From positions 25,302 through 89,301 of the forward strand of contig JASLYX010000006.1 in the NCBI GenBank assembly GCA_030739585.1: a stretch of DNA of 64,000 nucleotides, given 5' to 3'. The notes beneath the pieces are model-generated. The model was not told the origin of the DNA and searched no databases. It was given only the letters and a program-made list of their open reading frames with translations. The position numbers and the translations under genes are program-made. This DNA comes from Candidatus Bathyarchaeota archaeon. Lineage in GTDB: Archaea > Thermoproteota > Bathyarchaeia > TCS64. The first letter of the stretch is position 1, and each line of letters begins with the position of its first letter. Positions 1-7,545 of this stretch are shown here, piece after piece.

Positions 1-660
1 GGGCACCGGGGCGGAGTAGGAGTAGACATCGTCGTGAAAGGGATGAGCTGCCATGCGAGCGCCCCAGAACGCGGCATCAACGCTCTATACAAGGCGGCGG
101 AAATCATCTCTAGGATCAGATCAGGGCTCATCCCGAGGCTCCCCGACCATCCAATCTACGGAAGGACCTCCATCTCGATCACCCAGATTTCTGTGAAACC
201 CGACACCTCCAACGTAGTGCCCGAGGAGTGCAGCTTCCACATCGACTGTAGAAACAGCCCAGACTACTCCATCATCGCTCTAGTAGAGGATCTGGAAGAG
301 TTGATCGCCTCGATGAAGGAGGCAGATCCAGAACTCGATGCTGATGTGGTGACACCAAAACGACGAGGAACAATGAGGGGCTTCAACGGCTTCTACACAG
401 ACCCAGAGGAATATAGCATAGTCCAAGAGGTGAAGGAAGCTGTATCTGAAGCCCTAGGGCAAGAGACAGAGACCAAGCTCTGGACCTTTCGTACAGACGG
501 AAATTATTACGCTTGGAAGGGGACCCCTGTGGTAGGTTTCGGACCGGCAGAGGAGAGGTTCAGCCATACCAATCTAGACCATGTTAGGGTCAAAGAATAT
601 CTCGAATCGATCAAAGTATACGCATGGCTGGCGTGTAAGATCTGTGGGGTGAAAGGATAG
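1..660 (+). CDS. M20 family peptidase/deacylase, C-terminal part
   Basis: This is a metal-dependent hydrolase of the M20 family (ArgE/DapE/dipeptidase group), which cleaves amide bonds of small peptides or N-acyl amino acids in the cytosol. The reading frame is open from base 1, so the N-terminal part with the first zinc ligands lies outside the window. The visible part starts at the family's dimerisation domain (GMSCHASAPERG near bases 40-75) and runs through the end of the catalytic domain, where FSHTNLDHV holds the His expected to bind the second zinc. It ends with TAG. A second M20 gene begins at the other end of the window. The substrate cannot be told from sequence. Confidence 0.85.
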   Translation, partial: GHRGGVGVDIVVKGMSCHASAPERGINALYKAAEIISRIRSGLIPRLPDHPIYGRTSISITQISVKPDTSNVVPEECSFHIDCRNSPDYSIIALVEDLEELIASMKEADPELDADVVTPKRRGTMRGFNGFYTDPEEYSIVQEVKEAVSEALGQETETKLWTFRTDGNYYAWKGTPVVGFGPAEERFSHTNLDHVRVKEYLESIKVYAWLACKICGVKG

Positions 661-675
661 CGCGCGCTTTTTCGG

Positions 676-1104
676 TTAGGGGTAGAGGCGGTTCATCTTC
701 AGAAGCTCAACTAGAGTGGGGGACATCTCATAGTCCTGAAAGTCTGATGGTCTTACCCACCTCACATCCAAGGCGTCCTGGGATGCCTCCAACGAGCCCC
801 CCACGGGATAAGCCAGATAGTCGACGATTACAAAGTGAAACTTGATCCTGTTCCCGTCTCCTTCGACGATCTTGTCGACGACCCCTAGAACTCCCACTAT
901 TTCCACCTCTAGCCCCGTCTCCTCAAAAGCTTCCCTCATAGCTGCCTCCTTAGCCCTTTCCCCTAGCTCCACAACTCCCCCCAGAATGGACTAGAGGCCC
1001 GTATCAGGCTCAGCCGCCCTCTTGATCAGCAGATACCGATCGTCATCCTGGATCAGGACTCCGCCCACCAAGGGTTTCTCTGGATAGAGCCGCCTCCCAC
1101 TCAT
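676..1104 (-). pseudogene. Nudix hydrolase interrupted by one in-frame TAG
   Basis: Nudix enzymes hydrolyse nucleoside diphosphates linked to another moiety. Read on the minus strand, MSGRRLYPEKPLVGG is the usual entry strand, and the Nudix box GVVELGERAKEAAMREAFEE plus TGL fits G-x5-E-x7-REUxEExGU exactly. The only defect is a TAG at 991-993 in the phrase DTGL*SILGG, where the family normally has Trp (GLWSxPGG), so one G-to-A change (TGG to TAG) explains it. The frame is otherwise continuous over both halves. A GTG inside the box (base 972) could start only a truncated, probably inactive protein. The chosen start at 1104 avoids the promoter of the divergent DUF166 gene; the frame is open back to 1212. 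It may be a fresh pseudogene, a sequencing error or a recoded amber codon. Confidence 0.75.
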
Positions 1105-1153
1105 GTCTAGGATCCTGCCACTCCACCGATTTAATATGCCCCGACGCAGAGAG

Positions 1154-1160
1154 TTTATAA
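1154..1160 (+). promoter_or_regulatory. TATA-like element of the DUF166 gene
   Basis: TTTATAA lies 33 bases before the ATG at 1193, the spacing expected for an archaeal TATA box with a short leader. Confidence 0.45.
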
Positions 1161-1192
1161 CTCTTTGATCTCTAGGACCCTGAGGGTTTGAT

Positions 1193-1876
1193 ATGAGAGT
1201 CATCGTCTTCACTCAGGGCTCCTATGGGGAGTGTATTCTTGAGAATCTGAGGCTCCGGGCGCCGAAGGAGTGGACGATCGAGGAATCGGTTATGCCCGGG
1301 GGGCTGTCGATATTGATCGAGGAACCCGAAGAGATCGTTGATGACCTAGATCTAAACGGGAAATGGGACCTCGTCCTGTTCATGGGGGAGAGCCCGTCAG
1401 CCTTCACCCTTCTCCCCAGCATTCTAGAAAAGCTCGAGACTGGGACTGTAATCGCACCAGTGGCCGACTACGAATGGCTCCCTCAAGGCTTGGAACGCCA
1501 GATCGGGAGCGAGATCGAGGGTTTAGGCGTGGAAATTGTTTTTCCCCGAACTTTTTGCTCTCTCGCACCTGTGGGAGTGCCCAAAATCGACGCATTCGCG
1601 GAGTTGTTCGGCTTTCCTAAGCTAGAGATAGCTGTGGTTGACGGGGAGGTGAGTTGCGTTGACGTCCTGAGGGGTGCACCATGCGGTTCCACTCATTACA
1701 TGGCTGAGAAGCTCCCGGGCACGAAGGTCAGTGATGCAATGCCCCGGGCTGGCACCCTTGTCCAGATCTATCCCTGCCTCGCTTCTAGAAAGGTGGACCG
1801 CTTCTTCGGGGATTCACCGATCCACGTGGCAGGGAATATTGCTGTGAAGGCCCTAGAGAAAGCCCTCAGGAAATAG
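1193..1876 (+). CDS. DUF166 family protein
   Basis: A 227-residue protein that I recognise as the archaeal DUF166 family, often mislabelled thymidylate synthase; its function is not established. It begins with a beta strand and GSYGE loop, and the C-terminal half has the family's conserved cysteines: RTFCSLAP, GEVSCVDVLRGAPCGSTHY and IYPCLASR. Such a cysteine set could bind a metal or an Fe-S cluster, but that is inference. The ATG is preceded by a TATA-like element. It is divergent from the broken Nudix gene and ends 3 bases before the convergent herA stop. The stop is TAG. No signal peptide or membrane segment is visible. Confidence 0.75.
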   Translation: MRVIVFTQGSYGECILENLRLRAPKEWTIEESVMPGGLSILIEEPEEIVDDLDLNGKWDLVLFMGESPSAFTLLPSILEKLETGTVIAPVADYEWLPQGLERQIGSEIEGLGVEIVFPRTFCSLAPVGVPKIDAFAELFGFPKLEIAVVDGEVSCVDVLRGAPCGSTHYMAEKLPGTKVSDAMPRAGTLVQIYPCLASRKVDRFFGDSPIHVAGNIAVKALEKALRK

Positions 1877-1879
1877 GGC

Positions 1880-3418
1880 TTAGTCATCTATCGTTATCTG
1901 GGGATGGGGTATCTCTCCTTGGGATGCAAGCTCCATGTGGACGAACCTACTCATAGGGGTCGTCGTTGACGATGCCGGATAAACCTCTGGGAGGACCTTA
2001 ACCCATATTGGAAAACGGCATTTAAGAGCGGTTCCCTTCACGATAGCCTCTCCCTGGGGGAGGTCCCCTATGAGGCGACTGAACTCATCTCCTACGATCT
2101 CGGCGAGTCGCTGCCGGTCCAAGTCTTCAAGGCTATGGCAGATGATATTGTTCGCGCATTGGGTGACAACGGTCTTATCTACCGTCGCAAGGCGCTGTGT
2201 GACTATCCAGAGGCCCACACCGTTCCTGCCACCGTTGGTGGCGATTTCCTTTACAATTCCGAGGAGTTTGCCTCTGACGTCTTTATCTCCTAGATCGAAG
2301 ACTCCTCTTTGAGGGGCATAGTACATTGCTTCCTCAAGAATTACGACGCACCCGAACTTGCGGTTTTCTAAGGCTTCACTGAAGATCCTCCGGAGAACTT
2401 GGGCGACAACAAGATGCTTCTGGGACCATGAGTCCTTGCCGCTAGAGATGTCCATAATTACAATGCGGCGATCCTTGAGGAGCTCCACTGGGTCAAGAGG
2501 CATCAAGTCCCCGTCTGGTATAAGCTTGGAGCCCGCAATGGCGTTTAGTACTTGCTGTTGGTACTGCTTGAATTCGTCCGCCTTCTTGTTGAACCCAAGA
2601 GATTCCGCTCCCACGAACTCCACCGCCCTGCCTATATTATGCTTAGTAATAGGAGATGCCTGGGCATAGAGAATCTTCAACCCTTTTACAAGAATCTTAG
2701 CGTTCCACCATGTCTTCTGCCACCCGAACTCAGAGAGGTAGTCCTCCCAGGGAATATTTGAGGGCTGGAAGAAGCGCATCCATGGGACCTTGAGCACTTT
2801 GTCGATGCCAATACGTTTTATAAGGCTCGAGTATTCTCCATCCTTGTCCACCACGAAAAACCGAACAGGGGGATTTAGGTTAGCGGCCCTGGCGACCATG
2901 GAAATCGCGGTCGTTGTTTTCCCTGTCCCAACAGCACCGCAAATGAGTGCGCTCTGTCGGATAAGCGGATAGACTCCTAACTCAACATCAAGATCAGTGC
3001 TTGGATCAGTGCCTAGAAGTAGTTTCCAATCGCCATTGGGCTTAGTGAATCTAGCCACGACTTCTCTCTCCGCGATGCGCACTAGTGTGTTCGGACTTAT
3101 GTGGTGCCTGAGTGGTCTAAGGCTCCCAGCCTCGTCAAGCCATCCCCACTGGTAGGCCCGGGCGTGGATCGTTGTGCTCTCTGGGTCACTCAAAATCCTC
3201 CCCTCTTGAAGGAGGACTTCCTCATACTCCCGTACTCTCCTATGGGGGTAGACTCCTGTTATTTGATAAACCACTGGAGAGCCATTCTTAGGATGCTTGA
3301 AGTAGACAAGGTCCCCCTTTGCGAGTTCCTTACCCCTGACGAGAACCACAGTGATCTCGTCAACCCGGTACTCCCCTGTTTTACTGTACGTGTATCCGAC
3401 GATCATGTGCCCATCCAC
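1880..3418 (-). CDS. herA: HerA-type hexameric DNA translocase/helicase
   Basis: HerA is a ring-shaped ATPase that moves along DNA and works with the nuclease NurA in end resection. The 512-residue protein has an N-terminal beta-barrel (HAS-barrel, about residues 1-120), Walker A GAVGTGKT (161-168), Walker B VVILEEAMYYAP with E362/E363, and a sensor/arginine-finger stretch GGRNGVGLWIVTQR near 396-409. It overlaps the end of nurA by 16 bases, so the two are translationally coupled; Met5 at 3406 is another possible start. In most archaea this pair sits with mre11-rad50, which is absent here. Instead it faces an operon of small winged-helix proteins. It could therefore be a second, specialised HerA. 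Confidence 0.9.
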   Translation of the reverse strand: MDGHMIVGYTYSKTGEYRVDEITVVLVRGKELAKGDLVYFKHPKNGSPVVYQITGVYPHRRVREYEEVLLQEGRILSDPESTTIHARAYQWGWLDEAGSLRPLRHHISPNTLVRIAEREVVARFTKPNGDWKLLLGTDPSTDLDVELGVYPLIRQSALICGAVGTGKTTTAISMVARAANLNPPVRFFVVDKDGEYSSLIKRIGIDKVLKVPWMRFFQPSNIPWEDYLSEFGWQKTWWNAKILVKGLKILYAQASPITKHNIGRAVEFVGAESLGFNKKADEFKQYQQQVLNAIAGSKLIPDGDLMPLDPVELLKDRRIVIMDISSGKDSWSQKHLVVAQVLRRIFSEALENRKFGCVVILEEAMYYAPQRGVFDLGDKDVRGKLLGIVKEIATNGGRNGVGLWIVTQRLATVDKTVVTQCANNIICHSLEDLDRQRLAEIVGDEFSRLIGDLPQGEAIVKGTALKCRFPIWVKVLPEVYPASSTTTPMSRFVHMELASQGEIPHPQITIDD

Positions 3419-4467
3419 TGTCCTTCACCCCAATATGGGGCCAGATGGCTCAACTCTGCTGTGGTTCTCCCGACCCTGCCCACGATGTCTTTATACACCT
3501 CCCTGATAAACCGCCTCGAGACCTTTACTTCCTCATCTGCCCGTATTATGGGCAATGGGATGCCCTTCCAGACGCTGGAGAAATAGCAATAGTCAGCAAT
3601 ATCATTCAGATCTCCTAGACAGAATGCAGGGAGATCAATCCTTACCGGGGGGATTGCCCACTCTTTGGAGAGACGTATGTAAAATGAGTAAACCGGGTGG
3701 CCAATAGCGTCCATAAAAGGTGTCCTCTGTACCGACTTCATTGCCGCGGATCTTGGGGAGAAGATGTCGGTTCTCTCCCCAGACCTCAAGCAGTGGAGAA
3801 GGAGGAACGCGTCTGGGAACTCCGTTAGCCTCTGGAGTCCCAAATTATAGATGAGATACCGAGCCGAGGGGCGTTTGATGACGCCAGCTACGGATACTCC
3901 TTTCTCTCGACAAATGTTGAGGAACCCACTGACCGCATTTACGAGACGGCTTCTATCCGCCTCGCCCCCAACCATGTTCCACCAATTGCTGAACGCTAGG
4001 GGACCATCAACTAAGATGAGACGGACATCCGGATCACCCTCAACATACTGTGTCGCGGTCTCATACAGTTTTGCTTCCCGCCGAATGTTTATGATTCCTC
4101 CCAGTTGTCCCCCCTCAATACGGTATGGAAAACAGAAGGACTCAGGTTCACGGAAGAAACGCTCTCCAGAAGGGAGAGTGTAGACAAGGGCGCTAATTAC
4201 TGCAAAGCGCCTAGAGGCGAGGGGAAGTATATGACTACCGGCGTCCACCCCCGCTACCTCGTTGAAGGGATCCCTCTTCGTTGCGGAGTGAATAGAGATT
4301 TTCTTTCTGATCATCTTAGCTAACTCTTTAACTACGTACAAATCTTCCTCGATCTGATTTGTCACCTCATCGAGGAGAAGGTTTCTTATCAATAAATACA
4401 GATTCGGACGCGCATTGTGGTTGAGGATGTCCATTTCAACACCCGCATTTTCCCTATCTGTTAGCAC
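3403..4467 (-). CDS. nurA: NurA domain nuclease
   Basis: NurA is an RNase H-fold nuclease that partners HerA in DNA-end processing. The 354-residue protein has a helical N-terminus, then VAGVDAGSHILPLASRRF (about residues 71-88), whose Asp75 matches the catalytic Asp of the family, and a second acidic strand RLILVDGPLAF. Near the C-terminus the segment IPLPIIRADEEVKVSRRFI matches the conserved end of NurA. It is the first gene of the nurA-herA operon. A TATA-like TTTAAATAT (minus strand, 4513-4521) lies about 46 bases before the ATG. Assignment to NurA is firm from the operon and motifs together, weaker from sequence alone. Confidence 0.85.
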   Translation of the reverse strand: MLTDRENAGVEMDILNHNARPNLYLLIRNLLLDEVTNQIEEDLYVVKELAKMIRKKISIHSATKRDPFNEVAGVDAGSHILPLASRRFAVISALVYTLPSGERFFREPESFCFPYRIEGGQLGGIINIRREAKLYETATQYVEGDPDVRLILVDGPLAFSNWWNMVGGEADRSRLVNAVSGFLNICREKGVSVAGVIKRPSARYLIYNLGLQRLTEFPDAFLLLHCLRSGERTDIFSPRSAAMKSVQRTPFMDAIGHPVYSFYIRLSKEWAIPPVRIDLPAFCLGDLNDIADYCYFSSVWKGIPLPIIRADEEVKVSRRFIREVYKDIVGRVGRTTAELSHLAPYWGEGQWMGT

Positions 4468-4667
4468 CTCTCATCAACCTCAGAATGAATATGTACAACA
4501 CTTTTTTCCTTCATATTTAAACCCTATGATCATTACGAGCGTAATTTCCGATAAATGGCGTTTTATATATAAAGTAAGAAATTAACACGCTCAGAAAACA
4601 CCCTCGTCTTACCGGACTCGGTCGTCACCCCAAAAGTAAAGTTAATAAGAAGAATAGGAAAAATAGG
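4468..4667. promoter_or_regulatory. Divergent promoter region with an inverted repeat
   Basis: This 200-base AT-rich spacer separates nurA (minus) from the winged-helix operon (plus). It contains TATA-like elements for both directions (4513-4521 minus; 4561-4575 and 4642-4649 plus). ATTACG-AG-CGTAAT at 4532-4545 is a perfect 6+6 inverted repeat beside the minus-strand element and could be an operator for one of the adjacent winged-helix proteins. A repeat this short can arise by chance; its position is the main argument. Confidence 0.4.
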
Positions 4668-4922
4668 ATGTACACCATGAAACAAGATTATTCTCTCAAA
4701 GAACAGGTCTTCAGGACATTCCTCGCAGATCCGAGCCTGGGCCCCAGCGAGATGACCGAGAAACTGGGGGCGAAATACAACTCCGTGAAAGCGGCATACG
4801 CGAAGCTCTGCGACGAAGGGAAGCTGAAGAGGGAGGGGCGGGGAAGCTACACTCCGGATTTAGCGGGGATCATTCTCGGCCTTATGGACCGTGTCGAGGC
4901 CCTTGAGAAACGAGAGAGATAG
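4668..4922 (+). CDS. Small winged-helix protein 1 of 5
   Basis: An 84-residue protein that is little more than one winged helix-turn-helix. SLKEQVFRTFLADPSLGPSE forms helices 1-2, AKYNSVKAAYAKLCDEGKLK is the recognition helix region, and REGRGSYTPD is the wing. A C-terminal amphipathic helix (LAGIILGLMDRVEALEKRER) could mediate dimerisation. The ATG has a purine-rich GGAAAAATAGG stretch just upstream and a TATA-like TTAATAAG about 20 bases upstream. It opens a five-gene operon of similar proteins. DNA binding is inferred from fold; no target is known. Confidence 0.7.
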   Translation: MYTMKQDYSLKEQVFRTFLADPSLGPSEMTEKLGAKYNSVKAAYAKLCDEGKLKREGRGSYTPDLAGIILGLMDRVEALEKRER

Positions 4923-4931
4923 GGGATTGCA

Positions 4932-5201
4932 TTGTCGAAGATATGGGAAAAAGCGTTGAAGGAGCTCAGCCCGAAAAGCAGCCAGTTCAAGGTTCTGGTC
5001 TACCTCGCGTTCGAGGGGGCTGCGAGCCCGACCCAGATAGCCCAGGAGACGGGGATCTCCCCCGGGACTGTGAGACCCGCGCTGAGAGCCCTGCTATCGA
5101 AAAAGTATGTCACCCAGGAGAGGGATAGATCCTACAAGTCTAAGGTTCCATTCACTGAGATAGTCTCCGATCTATTCACGAACGCGATACGCCGAGATTA
5201 A
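4932..5201 (+). CDS. Small winged-helix protein 2 of 5
   Basis: An 89-residue single winged-helix protein. The pattern FKVLVYLAFEGAASPTQIAQ, ETGISPGTVRPALRALLSKK, then YVTQE and a short wing is shared with the neighbouring genes, followed by a short C-terminal helix (FTEIVSDLFTNAIRRD). The start is TTG at 4932, chosen because AGGGGAT sits a few bases upstream and the next in-frame start would cut into the domain. It lies 9 bases after gene 1 and 18 before gene 3. It resembles MarR/TrmB-like DNA-binding domains in fold only, and no sensor domain is attached. Confidence 0.7.
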   Translation: MSKIWEKALKELSPKSSQFKVLVYLAFEGAASPTQIAQETGISPGTVRPALRALLSKKYVTQERDRSYKSKVPFTEIVSDLFTNAIRRD

Positions 5202-5219
5202 ACCACTGCGGGATTTGAA

Positions 5220-5474
5220 ATGGGTTCCAAAGAGCTCGATGGGCTGAGGAGGGCTGAGAGCCAGCGTCAGGTCCTCATCTACCTGATCGAGAAGGGGGAA
5301 CCTTTATCGTCTCAGGAGGTCGCCGACGCTCTGGGGATTACGGTGAACGCCGTGAACATTGCGCTCTTCAACCTGAACAACAAGGGGCTCGTGGAAAGGG
5401 TCTCCCGGGGAGTCTACAGGTACAAGCTGGGGCCCATCATAGTGAAGCTACTGGAGAGATATCTGGACAGGTGA
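5220..5474 (+). CDS. Small winged-helix protein 3 of 5
   Basis: An 84-residue single winged-helix protein: SQRQVLIYLIEKGEPLSSQE, then VADALGITVNAVNIALFNLN and NKGLVERVSRGVYRYKLGP (wing), ending in a helix IIVKLLERYLDR. It shares the start phrase (S-x-E-LDGL) with gene 4, which suggests these two are the most recent duplicates. ATG start at 5220; the stop TGA is 4 bases before the GTG of gene 4, so translation is probably coupled. Function beyond DNA binding is unknown. Confidence 0.7.
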   Translation: MGSKELDGLRRAESQRQVLIYLIEKGEPLSSQEVADALGITVNAVNIALFNLNNKGLVERVSRGVYRYKLGPIIVKLLERYLDR

Positions 5475-5478
5475 AACT

Positions 5479-5745
5479 GTGAGCCGGGAAGAGTTGGACG
5501 GGCTGAAGCTAGACACTGCGGCGTTTCAAGTGCTTAGCTACCTTACTTTCCAAGGTACGCCTCTCAAACCCTCCCAGATTGCTAAGGGCGCCAAGCTGAA
5601 ACCGTCGACAGTTAGGGCAAGACTCTCGGAGATGAAAGATAAAGGGTTGGTAACCCAGGGCTCTGCAGGCTACCTTTCAGCGGTAAACCCCTACGACATA
5701 CTCATGAAGTTGTACAGAGTTATAAAGAACGAATCGGGTGTTTGA
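5479..5745 (+). CDS. Small winged-helix protein 4 of 5
   Basis: An 88-residue single winged-helix protein with GTG start. Its core TAAFQVLSYLTFQGTPLKPS, QIAKGAKLKPSTVRARLSEM and KDKGLVTQGSAGYLS follows the same plan as genes 2 and 3, ending in the helix NPYDILMKLYRVIKN. It begins 4 bases after gene 3 and its stop lies just before the start of gene 5. The close packing indicates one transcript for the whole set. No ligand-binding domain is visible. Confidence 0.7.
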   Translation: MSREELDGLKLDTAAFQVLSYLTFQGTPLKPSQIAKGAKLKPSTVRARLSEMKDKGLVTQGSAGYLSAVNPYDILMKLYRVIKNESGV

Positions 5746-5749
5746 TCTC

Positions 5750-6067
5750 ATGTCCGAAGAGAAACTGGAAAAGCTTAACCTGAAGATGGAGGCCGTTATC
5801 GGGCTCGGCAAGGCCCCCAGCCAGAACATTATTTTCTTCCATCTCTTGGGAACAGGGAAGACCATGACAGTCAGAGAAATCTCAGGAGAGGTGAACCTAA
5901 CAGTCAAGGCGACCGAGAGGGCAGTCGCGAAACTCTTGGATAAAGATCTAATACAGCGGGCGCCGTTTAGGGTTCGGTCCTACTTCTGTGATAGCAAGGA
6001 GGTACTCAAGGGAATCCTGATGATGGTTCAGAACCTAAAAGAGAGGCTCGATAAAAGAGGGCTCTGA
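5750..6067 (+). CDS. Small winged-helix protein 5 of 5
   Basis: About 105 residues from the ATG at 5750 (an upstream in-frame TTG at 5738 would overlap gene 4). The core NIIFFHLLGTGKTMTVREIS, GEVNLTVKATERAVAKLLDK and DLIQRAPFRVRSYF is a winged helix, followed by a longer C-terminal helix EVLKGILMMVQNLKERLDKR that looks able to form a coiled coil. It is the last gene of the array and ends one base before the stop of the convergent gene. Compared with its four neighbours it has a longer N-terminal helix and is the most diverged. Confidence 0.65.
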   Translation: MSEEKLEKLNLKMEAVIGLGKAPSQNIIFFHLLGTGKTMTVREISGEVNLTVKATERAVAKLLDKDLIQRAPFRVRSYFCDSKEVLKGILMMVQNLKERLDKRGL

Positions 6068-6068
6068 A

Positions 6069-6536
6069 CTATTTCTTCTTCAGGGGAGGCAGGACCTTTT
6101 CCTCGATCCACTTTACACCTTCTGTAGATAGTTTGTAGTAGGGAGCCCGATCCACCGGCTTGAAGATGTGGCCTCGTTTCCTCATCTCATGGAGCCTAGC
6201 GGGGACTGTGACCTGCTTTCCACTCGCCGCCAGCCTCTTGGTGATCTCCCTGGAACTAGATTGGTGTTCTTGTAGGGCGTAGAGGATGAGGCCAATTGAC
6301 GCATAGTGAGATAGTTTCGCCTTAGTGACAATGATCGGGCCTTTAAGCCTGATATCAATTATCCCCTTGAGGTCGTCCTTCGCCTGAGTCACTAAAATCT
6401 CTGAGATCCTGTTATTTACCTCCATTATAAAGTCTTGATTTAGCTTCGAGAGGGCATCCAATACCTCCTCAGTTGTGTCTCCGCTGACGTTTATCTCCCC
6501 AAATGGGGTCTTGATGGAGATTGAGATGCCGGTCAT
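6069..6536 (-). CDS. Two-part protein: N-terminal hairpin/helix domain plus winged helix
   Basis: A 155-residue protein of unknown function. Residues 1-35 (ISIKTPFGEINVSGDTTEEV and the following helix) form a beta-hairpin-helix module also present at the start of the next gene. The middle is helical, and residues about 80-150 form a winged helix (GLILYALQEHQSSSREITKR, then VTVPARLHEMRKRGHIFKPV and a wing). It is convergent with the five-gene array and overlaps the stop codon of its upstream partner at 6536. A shared role with the winged-helix array or HerA-NurA is suggested only by position. Stop is TAG. Confidence 0.65.
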   Translation of the reverse strand: MTGISISIKTPFGEINVSGDTTEEVLDALSKLNQDFIMEVNNRISEILVTQAKDDLKGIIDIRLKGPIIVTKAKLSHYASIGLILYALQEHQSSSREITKRLAASGKQVTVPARLHEMRKRGHIFKPVDRAPYYKLSTEGVKWIEEKVLPPLKKK

Positions 6537-6952
6537 TACATCCTCTCGGTTTCTTTTATGACATATAGATAGCCCTTCTTATCATCCTTCCATCGCCTGA
6601 TTCTGCCTTTCTTAACTAGCCAAATTAGGACTGGGGAGAGGGTGCCTTTAGGGAAGAAGATCGCGTTAGCCTCCATCGCTTTCTTGAGCTCAGAGATGGT
6701 TCGGGGATTTTTACCCCAATCTGTAGTGAGAAGAGCTACTACGGCGGCACCGCACTTATCAGTCCAGCTGATTTTAGGATAATCCAGTAGCTTCCGCGGG
6801 AGGTCGGGGCGATCAACCTCAAAGGCGGTGGTTACCTTCTGGACGATACTAGAGAGGTCATCGAGTGTGGACATGACTTCCTCCTTGTTCCCGCCTAGCT
6901 CTATTTCCATGTCCCCTATCCTAACCTTGAGATGAAATGGTGGACGCTCCAT
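6536..6952 (-). CDS. Paralog of the preceding protein, hairpin module plus winged helix
   Basis: A 138-residue protein beginning with the same module (LKVRIGDMEIELGGNKEEVM, then a helix STLDDLSSIVQKV) and ending in a winged-helix-like domain: CGAAVVALLTTDWGKNPRTI, SELKKAMEANAIFFPKGTLS and a positively charged wing KKGRIRRWKDDKKGYLY. It is the first gene of a two-gene operon; its stop overlaps the start of its partner. The two are clearly related in architecture but strongly diverged. I do not recognise a characterised family. Confidence 0.65.
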   Translation of the reverse strand: MERPPFHLKVRIGDMEIELGGNKEEVMSTLDDLSSIVQKVTTAFEVDRPDLPRKLLDYPKISWTDKCGAAVVALLTTDWGKNPRTISELKKAMEANAIFFPKGTLSPVLIWLVKKGRIRRWKDDKKGYLYVIKETERM

Positions 6953-7545
6953 AGGAACACATCTGAATGGTATAAACGATAATATTTTCGGTTTAGATTA
7001 TAATACTATAACGGCGCGGGCGCTATTACCTGTTCAAAGTTCTATATCCCGTTTTTCAAGTGTATCCCGGTGAAAAAGCTCAACTTACGTGGTTTTCTAA
7101 ATTTCTCTTCAGAGGGATAAGGCTACATGGATGATAATGACTAATTTCAGGGACTTCATAGGATATGCCGCGATCTCTCTCTATTTGTGTTGGCTTTCAT
7201 GATTGCATTCATGAAGATTCTGACATCATATCTGGGGGATTTCTCCAGAGTTCTCTATAGTTTTGAGGGGGGGCTTCTCTTAGGGATGTTACTCCTGATA
7301 GGTAATGTATCTGCGTTGATATTACACTTTGAACCTTTAGAAACCTTACTTTACCCTCTAAGGTGGATTTGTTTAAAGCTTTGCAGAGTTTGGAAAGCGG
7401 GAGTAGAAATAAGGATACTTTCTCGGGGTTCTATGATGTATCAAGCCATGATTGATAACCCGGGGACAGCCTTAATTTCGTCGTATCCGTGCGCGCTGTA
7501 AATGGCAAATATCCGTTAAATACCGTGGAAAATATTCTTACCTAA
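6953..7545. other. Mostly noncoding spacer with one doubtful small frame
   Basis: A frame at 7187-7501 (plus, TTG start, 104 residues) contains a hydrophobic stretch (LLLGMLLLIGNVSALILHF), but it has no convincing ribosome-binding site and no recognisable family, so I do not call it a gene. GTTAAATA at 7515-7522 is a TATA-like element about 27 bases before the ATG at 7546. The rest shows nothing. Confidence 0.4.

Noticed and set aside
3101..3586. 161-codon plus-strand frame over herA/nurA
   Set aside because: It is antisense to the conserved HerA N-terminus and NurA C-terminus; no start context or domain.
7187..7501. Possible 104-residue membrane protein
   Set aside because: TTG start, no ribosome-binding site, no family resemblance, and codon use unlike nearby genes; treated as noncoding.
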